NCBI GenBank assembly: GCA_022376465.1
Contig: JACDTU010000008.1
Location: 1,426,001 to 1,490,000 of the forward strand
Length of the DNA: 64,000 nt
Reading direction: 5' to 3'
DNA from: Cubamyces lactineus
Taxonomy: Eukaryota; Basidiomycota; Agaricomycetes; Polyporales; Polyporaceae
This document shows positions 22,985-36,338 of the stretch, piece after piece. The notes under the pieces were generated by a model that saw only the letters and a list, made by a program, of their open reading frames with translations, was not told where the DNA came from and did no database searches. The position numbers and the translations under genes are program-made. How positions within the stretch are numbered: position 1 is the first letter of the stretch; the number at the start of each line of letters is the position of its first letter.

Positions 22985-25900
22985 ATGTCTGGTGCGAGAT
23001 TGCCTTCTGTCCGTCTCCCCGCTATCATTGCAGGCCAAGCGGTGGACGAGCAGGATACAGGGGCCGTCGTGGTGGAGCTACCCTCGTCCAACAGGTTTGG
23101 TATCGCATGGCCCGCCGAACAGCATCCACCTATATCTGCACCGGCGGAACGTCCCGCGGCCGTCTCCCTCAGCTCGTCAGAGGGAGAAACAGACATATCC
23201 GAGGAGGAGAGCCACGCGCGTGAAGAACTTCCTTCAAGAATGGATGGTGGCGAGGATTCAGAGTTCGTGACCCCGACAAACCGTCTCAACTCTGACCGGG
23301 ATCCCTTGGAGCACGTAGGACAAATGCCTACTGTGCCCAGGATATCCAGGGCGTTATCCATGCCACTTCCTTCGCAGTTGGGACCCTTCCAACACCCACG
23401 AAGGATTTCTAACTCTTCCGAATCCTCTTTCATCTTGGCCGAACCTCCCCGGGAACCGTCCTACCTCGAAGAGCTCTCGTTAGAGCTCGCGGATTCTGTC
23501 CAGATGGTGATCCAGACCCTACTACAGCTTTCGCCTCCCCAGGTACTCGACCCCGCGAAGGAGCAGTTCTCCGCGTGTTCATTGTCCATCCCCACGCCCT
23601 CTGTGTCTGCGATGTTCACTTCAATGAAGAACCTCAACTTCATGTCGGCTAATATATCCACTTTCAGCCTCGACCCAAGTTCGCCTTCACAGACAGTCAA
23701 CCGTGGGCGGATACGGCCGGAAGGCGGGTATAACTGCGTTGATTTCGACGTGGGAGAGATGCTACAGAGCGTCGGAGACGCGCTTAGTGGAGTGGCGGCG
23801 CAGGCCGGCGTGGATCTGGTCTTATTTCACGACGACCTGGGCATGCGACACGTCGCTGTGAGGGGGGATGAGAGTGGCCTGTCCTATACGTTGTCGCATG
23901 TGAGTAGCAGCCTCATTGACGACCGCTTTCCGCATGGCGCTTACTCATTTTGTTGGCCAGGTCCTGCGTCAGGTCATTAGCGTCGCAAAACGTGGCGACA
24001 GCATAGAGATCGGGCTTTTCATTGACAACGCGAAAGGCCCGTATCGTTCTCCCTCGCCAGGGACGGCACCCAGATCCGGCTCGCCGCGCTTTGGCACTGA
24101 GGGACCTTTGCGCTGTAGCTTCCACATCGCCCATAGGTTTGGCACTTCCGAACCCAATACTCCTGCTGACGAAGCCAATGCCGATTCCTCTGGTGAGGCA
24201 GAGATTCCTTCTCCCCCTGTTCGTAACCCTCCCTCTTTCCAAACATTTGTCCTTCGCCGGTTACTGGAGCACGTTGACGCGCAACTCGACGTCGACATCC
24301 AGACCAAGGGCACCTTTGTAGGGAAATGCTGTACGCTGGCCGTGACCCTTGACCGAGGGTCACCTTCGGTGATTGATCCCGCTGTCAACCTGACGCCGGA
24401 GGATGCGGCGTACCTGGGCTACCCTGCGGATATACGCATCGCTCAAGAGCCTACTCTGGAACAGTTGACGCAGTTTGCGGAGTCTCTCAGAGGCCGAAAG
24501 GTCACCCTCATCGCTCATTCCAAGGGCTCCTTTGCTCAGCACTTGACGAGCTATCTGACTGCCTGGGGTCTGGACGTCAGCCACGAGTCTACGGAAGCTG
24601 GCGGGGAGGGAGGTGCCGAGTCCGGAGAAAGTAACGGGGATGGTCAGTCTCGCGGGGGCATCCCTACCACTGCGTCGTCCGAACAACCGACGTCTGCCGC
24701 TCCTGGTACTGGGACGCAAGACGTGGCTGAACCTTTCATCCTCATTGATGACGACGTCGCCGCCCTTCGCGCTCGCCTGCAGAAGATACGGGCCGAGCAG
24801 GCTTACCCACTCAATCTGCACACCCGCAAGCGTCCATCTCTAGCCACGAATCACCGTCCGCGGTCGTCTCCCCAGGTCGCTCGAGTAATGGGCTTCACTG
24901 CACAGCCCACGCAGGTTGCACCCCAAGTTGTGATTGTTCACTACACGTCTCTAGCCAACTTCAAGATGGTGAAGGATGCGGTGCAGTCAATCATTGTACC
25001 TGGAAATTCATGGACACGTCTTCCTGAGGTCATCGTCGTGCCCAAGCCCGCTGGACCTCGTCGCATCTTGACAGCCTTGCATACCGCTGTCACGAAGCCG
25101 GTGGTCGACCCTTTCTTCGCGCCAATTGCGACGTCTCCGGTCAGCCCTAGTTTCCACCCGATGTCACCGCTATTTTCCATGCCTCCCACCCAACGATCTC
25201 CTGGAGGTCGATCGCTCCGGACTGGGTCTGACCGTTCGACGAGATCTCCCAAAGAGGGCTTGGAATCTGTTAGCATGGCCCCATCGTCTCCGCTAGGCAT
25301 GTCCGACAACATCGAGTATTTCTCAGATGCGGCGTCCAAACTCGGCACGTCGCCGGCATCTGGGCTGGTAATCCAGAGCCCTGACGGTCAGCCTGCAGGG
25401 ATTTTCTTCCATCCTAAGGGCAAGGGCAAGAGCGCCGGTGAGCGGGGGCAGGCTGAACACCCTGTTGGAAGGCCTCGCGGCTCGTCTTACCGTCGCACAT
25501 CAGACAGCGATGACCCGAGGAAAGGCTTGTCCTCGCCTCATACAGAAACGTACCGTCGCAGCCCTCGTCCTCCCATACTCCCAGACATCGGGTCTGTGGA
25601 ACCTATCGCGGACTCGGGTTCGCCTACCACGGCCACTCGGGGCATGACTCGCCAACCTTCGATCACTGAGGAGACTGCGCTCGAGACTGAAGCAATCGCG
25701 GCATCACCGTTAGAGCAAGCCCCGCCGCCGACTGCGCCAAAACTTTCGAGGCGGACCAGCCAGGATCCACGGCACAGCCCTCCGCTCTCGCCGCAGGCCA
25801 GGACAAGTGGTGCCAACATCACACGCCGTCCTTCCAAGCGACCTACGGCGGAATCGACGGCATCTGCACCGGCTGCGATTCCGAAGAAGGGTACACGGGG

Positions 25901-27253
25901 CACGGAGAACAACATCGTGCCGCCAATTAGCGTTCTCATTGTCGACGGTACGTTTATCCGGACCGAGTCTGCGTCCTTGGCGTTCAATGCCTCGCTGAAT
26001 GTACTGAATGGATACGTAGATAACCCAATCAACCAAACCATACTGTCTACGTTTATGAAGAAGAAAAAGATAAAGTATGATGTGGCGAAGAACGGCGAAG
26101 AGGCGGTCCAGAAATGGCGGTCGGGTGGCTTCCATCTCATCCTGGTGGGTAGTGCTGCATCGTCCGTGGCTTTTGTTGTACTGAATTTGTTTGGATAGAT
26201 GGACATTCAGATGCCAGTCATGGATGGGATACAAGCAACAAAGGAGATCCGGAGGATAGAGAAGTCAAACGGCGTGGGAGGCTTCCCATCCACACCTCAG
26301 TCGGAGGGTCAGCAGACACCGTCCGAGGCGTCGACGTCAGATACACGGTCCGCGTCGACGCCCTCGTACCGATCCTCAGTCATCATCGTCGCTCTGACAG
26401 CATCATCGCTGCAGAGCGACCGTGTGGCCGCGCTCGCGGCGGGGTGCAACGATTTCCTGACCAAGCCGGTGTCGCTGCATTGGCTGAACAACAAGATCAT
26501 CGAGTGGGGCTCAATCAAAGCGCTGCAGATGTGGGCGGACATCCGCCCCGAAGTCGTCAGGAGCATCACGACGGGACAGGCAGCCCAGGCCAGGAACGTG
26601 GCCAGTAGGTTGCACGTCCCGGAAGGGCGACAGACCCCTCTTGCTCCGCGCAGCCGCTCGCCGTCGCAGCCGCGCAAGATCGTTCCATCGGACGCTGCGC
26701 GTGCGGCGGCTGAGAGCCTGTCGAAGGCGGACAAAATCGTCGTCACGGAGCGGGTCCCATCGACGAGTGACGACGCGCCGAGGGCAGTGCCTCCGAGCGT
26801 GAGCACGAACGCCGAATCGGGGACACCTCCTGCCACTGAGAGCGCAGGTAAGAATACCTCGCGGCGCGGTGAGGCATTTGTGCGAGAGATAACACTTCCT
26901 TAAGCAGCGATTACAGCATCCGCCGGTCCACTTGAAGCGCTGTCGGGGACCCCGCCTGCGATTCAAGGAAGTTGTACGTAGCTTTTGTGTCATCGCGACG
27001 GTTTATCGCTGACCCCTCACATCCAGCGACAGACGCAGATGTTGCTTCCCCGCCGGCAGAGAGCTCTTCTAACGCGGCAGCGTCAGATAGCCGTCCGCCC
27101 GAGGCGACGTCAGATGTGGCAACGGCTTCGGTCTCAGCTGAAGAGCCATCACCTGCTCCTGTCGAGGGAGAGCCTAACGTCGTCCCGCCTGTTGCAGACG
27201 AGGCTGGGACGGGTGAGGCAAACGACCCACCCCAGCCGCCAGGTCCGCAATGA
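22985..27253 (+). CDS. SSK1: Two-component response regulator of the HOG osmostress pathway (SSK1/Mcs4-like)
   Basis: Six exons (22985-23899, 23961-25947, 26020-26144, 26199-26847, 26917-26973, 27027-27253) encode about 1319 residues. Most is Ser/Pro-rich and disordered. Residues about 250-480 hold a conserved block (GYNCVDFDVGEMLQSVGDAL, VLRQVISVAKRGDSIEIGL). The receiver domain spans about 962-1115: acidic pair D967-D968 in SVLIVDDNPINQ, phospho-acceptor D1011 in LMDIQMPVMDG, and K1098 in CNDFLTKPV. The receiver has an inserted Ser/Thr-rich loop of about 35 residues (1032-1068), as in other fungal Ssk1 proteins. Unphosphorylated Ssk1 activates the MAPKKK upstream of Hog1; phosphorelay from sensor kinases blocks it. 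The last 95 residues are Pro/Ala/Glu-rich. Intron 4 offers two in-frame acceptors 9 nt apart. Confidence 0.93.
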
Positions 27254-28120
27254 CGGTGCGGGGCGACCTTTGGGCTGTTTGCATGGTTTGCACTCCCCCT
27301 TGTAATACCCTTCCTTCCAAAGGTCGCCGGGTATCTTCGCAAATTCTTCTGAGCCTCCTTCACCGAATCCCCTCCTCCCATTCATGTGACTCGTAACCTT
27401 TGCTCCCATCTTTCTCTCATGGACGGTTCTCTATGGGGTACTCTGTCGTCTTCCTCTTTCCTCCTCGCGCGTCCTATCGGTGTCCCTCGGCGTATGGCTT
27501 CCTCCTCCTTTTGGGTTACCAGTTCCGAATCTGGGCTTATGCGACGTATATGTGCTCCACTCTTGCTCCTTTTCTGGGCCCGCATCTCGACTTCGTATAC
27601 CTCTCATTCGTTTCAGTAGTGTATCCAGCAACACCATCCACGACCTTGCTATGCATGCCCTCCCCCCCGTCCCTCATCCCACCTCTCCTCACCTCCCTCA
27701 TCATACACATCTTCCACTGCCATCGCCTCGCCTCCCCCTTCCCACTTTACCACTCACGAATTGCTACGTTCCTGACCCTTGCTACCCACCCGCTGTCCGC
27801 CGCGTACCGCGTGCGCTCCTTATCCGCTTACGCTTGCCACCTGCCCCTTCCCCTCGCCCGCCGTCTTCTTTCCTTGTCCTCGGGGTCCTCTTCTTCCACG
27901 CGCTCTAGCCGCTGTCATGATATACTGTATCATACGGGATCGCTTACATAGCATATTTCACGCCTATAAGTCTTAGAGGAACGTATATCCATACACGATG
28001 ATATATCCTTATCCCCCCACCCCGCCCCACCCCTTTCCTGCCTACCGATGCTTCTACCCATTCACCCAAACGTTAAACCGCCATGTCGCCCAGCTACCTA
28101 CCTAGCTACCCACCTACCTT

Positions 28121-28141
28121 CGACGACGACGACGACGACGC
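28121..28141 (+). repeat. CGA trinucleotide microsatellite
   Basis: Seven uninterrupted CGA units in non-coding DNA, just after a stretch of CTAC-like repeats (28092-28118). Confidence 0.9.
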
Positions 28142-28820
28142 ATCTTGCGGCTTTACGCGAAATACATACACACGCACAGCCCGTCCGGATTCATGATGTG
28201 CCAACAGAATAAATCACAAGAATGTATACATGTATATCGGTGCGAAATCGAGAGGTTTCGGTATGCTGCTGCTACACTTGGTCGACCATGGCTAGCTTGG
28301 GTTAGTGCGGACGCCCTGACGTCTGGCAGGTGTACTTTCCACGGTGACGGCGCCCATCCGCCAACGTCCTGGAATCAGATGTTTCTCCCTGGATCTTACG
28401 TGCGTACCCCTATCCTGCACAGCGCCCGCCGGGGTAGTATTAGGACTGTCGACGAATCCTCGTCGTAGCGCCAGAAAGAACGTTCGCGCGAATGTGGTTC
28501 TCTAGCACAGTGACCAATTGGCTGTGGTTGTACATGGTGCATCCGGATCGGCGTCGTGAGACTGTGGCTTGGGTCCAGCGGCGCGCCGGCGAGATCTCGC
28601 ACCGAGAAGCAGCCCTGGTCCACCCCGAGAGCCGAATACTATAACACTGTGGTCACTGTACGAGCTCGGGCTGCCCCTCCGCGAGCTCGACTCAGAAGCC
28701 CGCGAATCCAGCCGCGGGCAGGGCAGCCACATGTTTGCGCGCGGCGTCACGGTCACTGCACCATGTCTGGGCGTCCCGGGCCCTTAAGTTTAACACAACA
28801 CTGATCTCAGGACGGCGGGG

Positions 28821-28857
28821 GCTCACGGCTCACGGCCCACGGCCCACGGCCCACGGG
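28821..28857 (+). repeat. Short tandem repeat, CACGGCC-like units
   Basis: Seven-base units of the form CTCACGG / CCCACGG are repeated five times head to tail in non-coding DNA. Confidence 0.85.
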
Positions 28858-29579
28858 AGCGGGAGCGCTATGGAGCAAGCTCATGGGAGCCTGCGCATCT
28901 CCGCGGATTTAGGGAGGCCGGGGCGACTCCGCGATGGGACGCGTCGCAGGGCGACCCGACGGGTTCGTCTGTTCTGAGTTGGCGATGGCGATGGCTGGTT
29001 CGTCACGACTCGCCGGCGCTGGCCATGGGTTCGATGCGATATCGTAGTATGGCCACATGACGATGCGAGACGGTTCCCGATTTGCTTGGAGAGGCTCGGG
29101 CGCAGGTGCTCGTGCGCGATGCGTTGAGACGGTAGTGAATTTACTAGTGATGGCACCGTGCCCGTCGAGACTCGAGACGTCGATGATATCGATTTGACGA
29201 TACGCTAGCTTTGCAGGAGGATCGTGTTCGCCGCCGCCGCCGCCACCGCTCGTTGCGCATGCATCATGCACCATGCGCATGCCCGACGCCCGATGGCTCC
29301 ATCGCTGATTACGCCACGGATGCAGACTCGGACTAGTACACATACATACAACCACCGGCCGGCAGCGCTCATGAACGACGGGCCCCAAATCGCACGGGGG
29401 TCAACAACCGCCTCTTGCAATTGCAAAGGAAGGCGGATTTCCCAATCGTGCTTGGAGGAGAGGGGGGACGCATTGCGCATTGCGCAACAAGCTCGAGCTC
29501 GAGCTCGCGGGGAGTGTACGCTCGAGAGGGGCTGATTGCGTTTCAGGGGACCAGCGAGCCTGGACGGTCGGGGTGACAT

Positions 29580-29620
29580 TCAGACACTCAGACACACTCA
29601 GACACTCAGACACCCAGACG
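29580..29620 (+). repeat. Short tandem repeat, CAGACACT-like units
   Basis: CAGACACTCAGACA units are repeated with small variation across about 40 bases in non-coding DNA. Confidence 0.85.
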
Positions 29621-32531
29621 CTGACACGCGTCGCGCGGTCGGTAACGTTAAAGCTTCGGCGGGGGGCTGGAACCTCTCCACCTGGCCCAGTTCCAGTGTG
29701 CGCCTCCGGAGTCTGGAGTCTGGATGGCCTGGTGGGCGGTTGACGTCGACGTCGACTGAACTATGGGCCAAGGTTGTTGCAACTTGCACCTTGCTACACC
29801 CCGACCGATGGGCGTCGACCGTCCGTGAAGGAGAGCGTGCTGCCTGTGGACTCTGGAGAGAGGGACTCGGAGACGGCCCAGGCGGGAAAGCAAAGTCGAT
29901 AGATACCAGCTCCGAGCCTCCGACATCATGCACCGGTTGGCGGATTGTTGGCGGCGGTCGTCGCTGTTCGACTTGGTTGCCGGTGCACACTGTGCTGACC
30001 GTGCTGCACGTATGTAAGCTCGCATCAAGCTGAGGGTTTACCACCGCACTGGAGTCTGGCGTGCACGGCCGCGCATCGATCAGGGGCAACGATTCCGAGC
30101 GCGACTCAGACCAGCTCAGACCGTGTCACCGTGACCTCAGCTCCAGTGGGCGCGGTGCAAGCTGGTGCAGGTGCAGGTGGTGATGATAGAAATCCAAAGC
30201 GATATAATCGCACAGCGCACAGGAGGCGGCTATCGGCGACCCGTCCCGATCATGTGTCAGGCGAGATGACGAGCGAGGGAAAACAGAAGAATCAAGGGGC
30301 AGGAGGGGCAGGCCGCAGATGAGCGCAACGCTCGCGGGAGCCGACGACGGGAGGCCCGAGTCCGGGGGTACGGGAAGCAAGGAGCAGGTGCCGCAAGCGC
30401 AAGCGGCGCCGTGTCGCCTCAGGCCTGTGTCCCCGTCCCCGTACCGCCGTGCGCCGTGCGCACGCGTTCGTACGTAGACCGTATACCGTATACGGAACCA
30501 ACAAGCGCGGCTCGCAGATGCCTCACACGCGCCCACACATCGTCGGGAATCTTGCTGTGATGGATGATGCGACGACGCGCGAGGTGCATTTGTCGCTAGC
30601 GGCAGCCGCGCGGCGCGCGGGTCGTCCACGCTGTGAATGGGGAACAGCACTCGCCATGGCCAATGCCATGGGATATTGAAACCCGAGAGAGAAATTGCGA
30701 ACGTGAAGCGGCCGCGCGACAGCCTGTCCAGTGTCCATGGTAGATTCTCCAGTCAGAATAAACCGACTGACCGCCGTCGGGACCACGGGCCACCGAGCGC
30801 GCTCGTCCAGCATTTGTATAGCCTGCAGCTCGGGGCTCCGGTTTGGCAGGAGTCCAGGACAATGTACAAGACAAGGCGAACGGCTGCATATGGACAAGCG
30901 TCACCACGGGCCGCGGTTCGCGCTCGCGGGGTTCGTCCGTTGGATTCCCGGACGACCCATCTGCGTATCTCACCTCATGCACGACAAATCGCGCACGGCG
31001 GAGGAGGAAGCGGCTGTGCTGCGCGGGGGAGGCGCCGCGCCCGCGAGGGGCAGATCAGAGGGCCAGACAGCGACTGGGAGGCGGTCTCGTGGGGTGCAGC
31101 TTGGTGCGTTGGTGCGCGAGCGAGAACGCGAGAACGACGTCTCGCTTTTCGAAGGCGGCGAAGCGGGAAACGCGGCTGCGATTGATCAGTGGGTCTATGC
31201 GACATCGCGAGGGGCCCGGTATGCCTATCGCGGCCGCCATCGGTGATGGGGCTGCATGACGCGCTCGTCATGGTTATATGGGCGTGGTACGAGGGAGCTC
31301 GAGCGCGCGAGCCTGAGGTGGGCGACTAGCTGAGCAGGCCCATGGGCCCGAATTCCAGTTCTAGTATGGTACTGAGAGCGCGCGCCTGCGATTCGCGCGA
31401 TTAGGGAATTCAGAAGAGGAAGAGAGGGTCGCACGGGGGCGCGCTTGGGAGCGCAGCTGGATCGGAGGGGCGTTCTAAACTTCCAGCAGAAGACGCGGGT
31501 GGATGATGGGGGCCGTGGAGGAGTGCACCCTCTCCGCTCCGTACTTCGCGGGATGATGGGCACGTTGACGAGGGCGTGGACGTCAGCGCGAGGAGGGAGC
31601 AGGTGAGACATGACAGGGCTAATTAACGGTAGATGTTCTCGCGCGCGCGCGTTGCCGTGGCCGGTGGCGATCAGGCAGGGAGGATGCGCGCGGGTGTGGG
31701 TGGAGAAGACGCGCCGGTAGAGCATGCGGACGCGAAGCAGCGCTAAGCTAGCTACTGGGAGAAAGGGGAGTCGGAGGGACCGGAGAGGGCTTGCGGGCGA
31801 GAAGAGCCAGAGAGCCGGGTCTGTTTGGGCAGGCGCGCTGGAGGCTAAACGGGAATAAGGGTCATGACCGTCAACGCCCTAGACGGCCGCGAGCGCTATA
31901 CTTGGCCGTTTGGCCGGAGTCGGAAGATAGGGTCATTCGCGCTGATGGAGGGCAAAAGGAGCCGACGCTAACGACGGTGGGCGAGGGGGGCGTCGCGGGG
32001 GAGGAAGGAACGTTCGCGGGTGGTGTGCGCGGACGCAGACGGTGGATGGCCAGGGGACGAGCTGGGGGAGGGAGAGGGGCCATGCGGTGGAGGCGATCAC
32101 CCAGCTGGAGCGAGAGGTTCGCGGAGGGGAGGCAGGACGGGCGTCTGTGCTAGAGCGGAGATCTAATCTGATGGCAAAGGTCGGACGTGATGGCCATTAT
32201 CGGCATCCATCGCTCGCGGACTGGGGACTGGGGCGTGCGAAATGTGTGACACTGGCTATCGGCCCCGGCCCTTTTCCTTTTCGTTTCTTACTCTTACCCC
32301 AGGCTTACACCCGTCTTACCCTTCCTATTCCGATCGACATACAAAGTATTCGTATTGTATACTACTCTGCTAATGCGCTCTCCCACCCATCCACGGTGCG
32401 AATCCTCGTCCTAACCTCCTTCCCCCCTCCCGTCCTCTCTTCCTCGTCCTCCCCTTCCTTCCCTCCTCCCGCCATCTCCCGCCCTCCCCTCCGCCATTCC
32501 TCCTCCCTCCACGCCTGCCACCCCTCTCGCC

Positions 32532-35500
32532 ATGAACACTCTCCACGACGTCAACGCGCAGAACAAGCGCACCTCCATCAACGAGCTCCTCAACCCCGTC
32601 GGCGCCACTTCCTCCTCTGCTCTTTCGGCCTCCTACCCTCATCACCACCAGCAGCTCCCCTCCATCTCTGACGCTCTTCAATATGCACACCCGCACTCGC
32701 ATCCTCAACACCATCCCCACCACCATCCCCAGGTGGCTGCTTCTCCTTCCCAGTACGCCCCACCCTCGCACCAGTCTCAAATCCATCCTGGTCCTCAGTT
32801 TAACCTTCGCGCTGCAAGCTGGGACTCGTCAAAACAAGATTTGGGCCCTCGCAGGCCGGAACAAGACTCCGTCCCTTGCCGCTACTCTTCCTCTTCAGCC
32901 ATTCCCCACCAGCACCCTCCATATCCCCCCGATAACTACGCGAGGTCCTCTCGCCCAGTCGGGGAGGCGCCGCATTACAGCATGGAGGGGCCAACATGGT
33001 CACCTTCTCACGAGCCGCATCCCGCATCCTATCCCCACCCGATGATGTCGCCCGTGTATCCTGACGAGCGTGCAGGTAGGCCTCCTTCACCAAACTCACA
33101 GCCGATCACCCATTCACCGTGATACGATCGTCTGCGTTCTCACACAGCAGCAGCCGCTTCTGGAGACTCTTTGCAGAGAAGTACGTGCCCACCGCCCGAC
33201 CCGTACGCCGACAATCTCGCCAAACCGAGTTTCGTTCTCGTAGGTTATCCTCCACCTCCTCAGCCGCATCCGCAACACCCGCAGTACGAGCACGACCTCT
33301 CGCGCCCGCCTCCTCCACCGCATCCGCCTTACGGCCATCCCTATCACCATTACCCGTACGCCGCACACCCAGCTCGTAAATCTATCTTTAAGACATCGTT
33401 CGCGTGACAAGGTGCTAATACGTCTTCTCTTCGCTTAGAACCGCGTGGTGCTCCTCTCCAGCATATGCCGGTCTCTGTTCAGCGCACTGGTCCTACTTCA
33501 CCTCAGGCATATTACCATCACCCCGTGCCGTACCCGGCCATACCGATTGCCGTTCCGTCCATGGTTCCACAGCAGCAACATCAGCCGCAACAAACACAGC
33601 AACAGCAACAGCAGAAACGTGCTTCGGAGGCTGTAGAGGACGATCAGGCCGGACCTAAAGCCAAAAAGGCAAGAGCGACCAAGGCCAAGGCTGCAGACTC
33701 GGCAGGTCGGTTCCCTCATGGGCTCGTCTTTCATTCACCTTGTCTAAACGCGTATGCAGCACAATCGCGGCGTGGGCAGAACACCAAGAAGCGCGGCGAG
33801 ACTGCGCAGATCGCTGCTCAGAGTGGTGAGTACCCCCTCTGTCGCTCAGTCGTCGCGGAGGCGGCGAGCCGACGCTGCTTTGATTATAGCGCAACTGATT
33901 CCACATCCCCACGTGCCATCCCACAAAGGCAAAGAGAAGGCTTCGAGCTCAAACGGTAAGGTAGCTCTTACGTGTTATCGCCCACCATCGCTCATATAGC
34001 CGCAGCTACCGCATATAGTCCTATGAAGGTCGTTGGCGAGGACGGTGTAAGCGGCACGGACGCGGGAGGCCCGTTGCAACCCGAGCTCCAGTTCGCGCGA
34101 TGCATGTCCAACCGCTACCGGTCGGAAGAGTTCCCGCGCTGCGTATCGTGCACGCGGCGCTGGGCAGGGGATACCTGCAGGTTCCAAGGCATCCGATTCT
34201 TCCTAAAGAACCAAAACCGGGACATCGTCGGCATCAGCTTCGTCGAGAGCCAGAAGCCGGACGCGCCGACGATGAACTTCCCCAATAAGTGGAACGTCAA
34301 TCTGGAGATGCTGCACATCCGGCGCGTGAAGGTCAGTCATTAGACTTCTTTCCGAAGGTGGCCGTCCCAGCTGACGGACTGCATGCGCCTATTAGCGCAC
34401 GGTGGCCGAAGCACTGCTGCCGATTCTCAAGCAAGAGCTTTCTCACTTGGCTTTGCCTGAGATCATTCGGCGGCCGCGTGAGAGTGAAGTCCGGGCGACA
34501 TGTGGTAAGCCTCGCTTGCGTTAGACTGACAGGCCCAGGCTCTCATGTGCCCCCTCGCAGACACTTGCATGACGTCCATCTTCTCCAGTAGTTGGATGTG
34601 TCGCCTGTGCGGACGCGAGGCGTGTGCTGAGTGTTTCGAGCAGGTCAAGGAGCTTACAACCGACCGTGTCGGTGCTCCCGAGGCCGAGATAGCGGCGCTC
34701 CAGGCCCGCCGCGAGAAGCACGCACACATTAACCCTTTCTTCCTCTCGTGCACTCGTCGCAACGAGCATCAGGCGAAGGACTTCTCGCCTATGTCGCGCT
34801 TCTGCCAGAAGGAGCTCAGCCAGGCGATCGAGGACATGGAAGCGCTGCTCAAGCAGCCCGACCCCGATATGCTCCCTGTGGAGAAGGAGAGCCGTGACCC
34901 TGGATTCGCCCAAACCCCGAAGCTATCTATGAGAGACGTAGGTGCACCATATGGCGCGAGTTCGAGCTCGTCTGCTAGCAGTTCCAGCGCGCTCGACCTC
35001 GTGAAGCCCCCAGGCACGCCGCCCGAACCTTCGTCGTTCGTGAGCGCCTTAGGCTCTTCGTTGGCGTCTGGCGGGGGACCAGGAGTTGACGCCGTACCGA
35101 GCTACGACACCGTCTCGTTCCCAGACGTCGACCTGACGGACGACAAGTTCCGGCGCGTCTGGAAGGACGGGCTCCCGCTCGTCGTCACCGGTCTGCTGCA
35201 GAAATTCAGCTTCCAGTGGACGCCGGAGTACTTTAGCACCAAGTACGGCACGCAGAGTTGCCTGATCCTCGAGTGTCAGACGGAGCAGAACAAGCGCGTG
35301 ACCGTCGGTGAGTTCTTCTCGTGGTTCGGCAAATACGAGGGTCGCCGGGACTGCTGGAAACTGAAGGTGCGTTGGGCATTGCGGTGTGGTGAGGATCTGG
35401 CCGCTAATTCGCGCGCGTGGTGTCTTGCAGGACTGGCCGCCGTCGACCGACTTCAAGACCGCGTTCCCTGAGCTGTACGACGATTTCAGCAGGGCGACGC

Positions 35501-36338
35501 CCGTACCCAACTACGTCCGCCGCGACGGCGTTCTCAACATCGCCTCGCACTTCCCGAGTAATACTGTTGCGCCTGACCTTGGTGCGTGGCGAGCCATCAT
35601 CAGTGGCCTTGCTTCTTCGTCGCTCGTTGTCCGGAACTGACGCACGCCTTCCCGCGGCACGTTTTTCGTTTATTTTTAGGCCCGAAAATGTACAATGCGA
35701 TGGCGTCGTTCGAGTCGCAGGGGAGCAAGGGCTCGACGCGGCTGCACATGGACATGGCGGACGCGATCAACATCATGACTTACGCCGCGCCCACACCTCA
35801 GGGGCGACCCGGGTGCGCTGCTTGGGACATATTCCGAGCGGAGGACACGGCGAAGCTGCGCAAGTTCCTCCGCAAGAAGTTCAAGGGGCAGTACCAGCAC
35901 GACCCGATCCACTCGCAGCAGTTCTATCTGGACGCGAGCCTCCGGCAGGAGCTCTACAAGGACTACGGCGTGAAGAGCCACCGTATCTACCAGAAGCCCG
36001 GCGAGGCGGTGTTCATCCCCGCTGGGTGTGCGCACCAGGTTCGTGTCGCGCCCGTCGCATCCCTGCTTCAGGGATTATGGGACGTGATGTTGATTGTCGC
36101 TGACGTCCTATTGTTTATGCGCGTATTTGTATAGGTGTGCAACCTCGCGGACTGCATCAAGGTCGCGTGCGACTTTGTCAGCCCCGAGAACATCGACCGG
36201 TGCGAGACGCTGACGCGCGAGTTCCGCGAGCAGAACCAGTCGATGGCGTGGAAGGAGGACGTCCTCCAGCTGCGCACGATGATGTGGTTCGCGTGGCTGT
36301 CGTGTTGTCGCCAGGAGAAGGAGATGCTGGAGGGGTGA
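32532..36338 (+). CDS. KDM3/JMJD1-type JmjC histone demethylase with zinc-finger region
   Basis: Eleven exons (32532-33075, 33148-33375, 33439-33705, 33760-33825, 33890-33955, 34000-34331, 34396-34504, 34561-35366, 35431-35581, 35680-36038, 36135-36338) encode about 1043 residues. The N-terminal 350 are His/Pro/Gln-rich, with a Gln run and a basic patch (AGPKAKKARATKAKA). A Cys-rich region follows: CVSCTRRWAGDTC, then CDTC (537-540) with a CRLCGREACAEC cluster, the KDM3-type zinc finger. The C-terminal JmjC domain has Fe(II) ligands H879 and D881 (TRLHMDMADAINIMTY) and H975 (IPAGCAHQVCNL). HDPIHSQQFYLDASLRQELY and CIKVACDFVSPENI are close to animal KDM3. It should remove H3K9 methyl groups with 2-oxoglutarate and O2. 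Exon 2 acceptor is a repeated CAG, so one or two Ala are uncertain. Confidence 0.92.

Larger units (their letters stand above)
27254..32531. other. 5.3-kb gene-poor interval upstream of the JmjC gene
   Basis: No convincing gene was found on either strand. The first kilobase is SSK1 3' flank, C/T-rich. Simple repeats lie at 28121-28141, 28821-28857 and 29580-29620. From about 28500 the DNA is GC-rich and full of short overlapping frames without domains or codon structure. C/T-rich leader sequence occupies about 32400-32530, directly before the JmjC start codon. Long regulatory sequence or non-coding transcription are possible. Confidence 0.5.

Noticed and set aside
28801..29620. Clustered short tandem repeats considered as a CRISPR-like array
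   Set aside because: Units are 7-14 bases and contiguous, without unique spacers, and the genome is eukaryotic.
30637..31259. Several 130-180 residue overlapping ORFs in three plus frames
   Set aside because: All frames are open at once because the DNA is GC-rich and stop-poor. None has protein-like composition or a domain.
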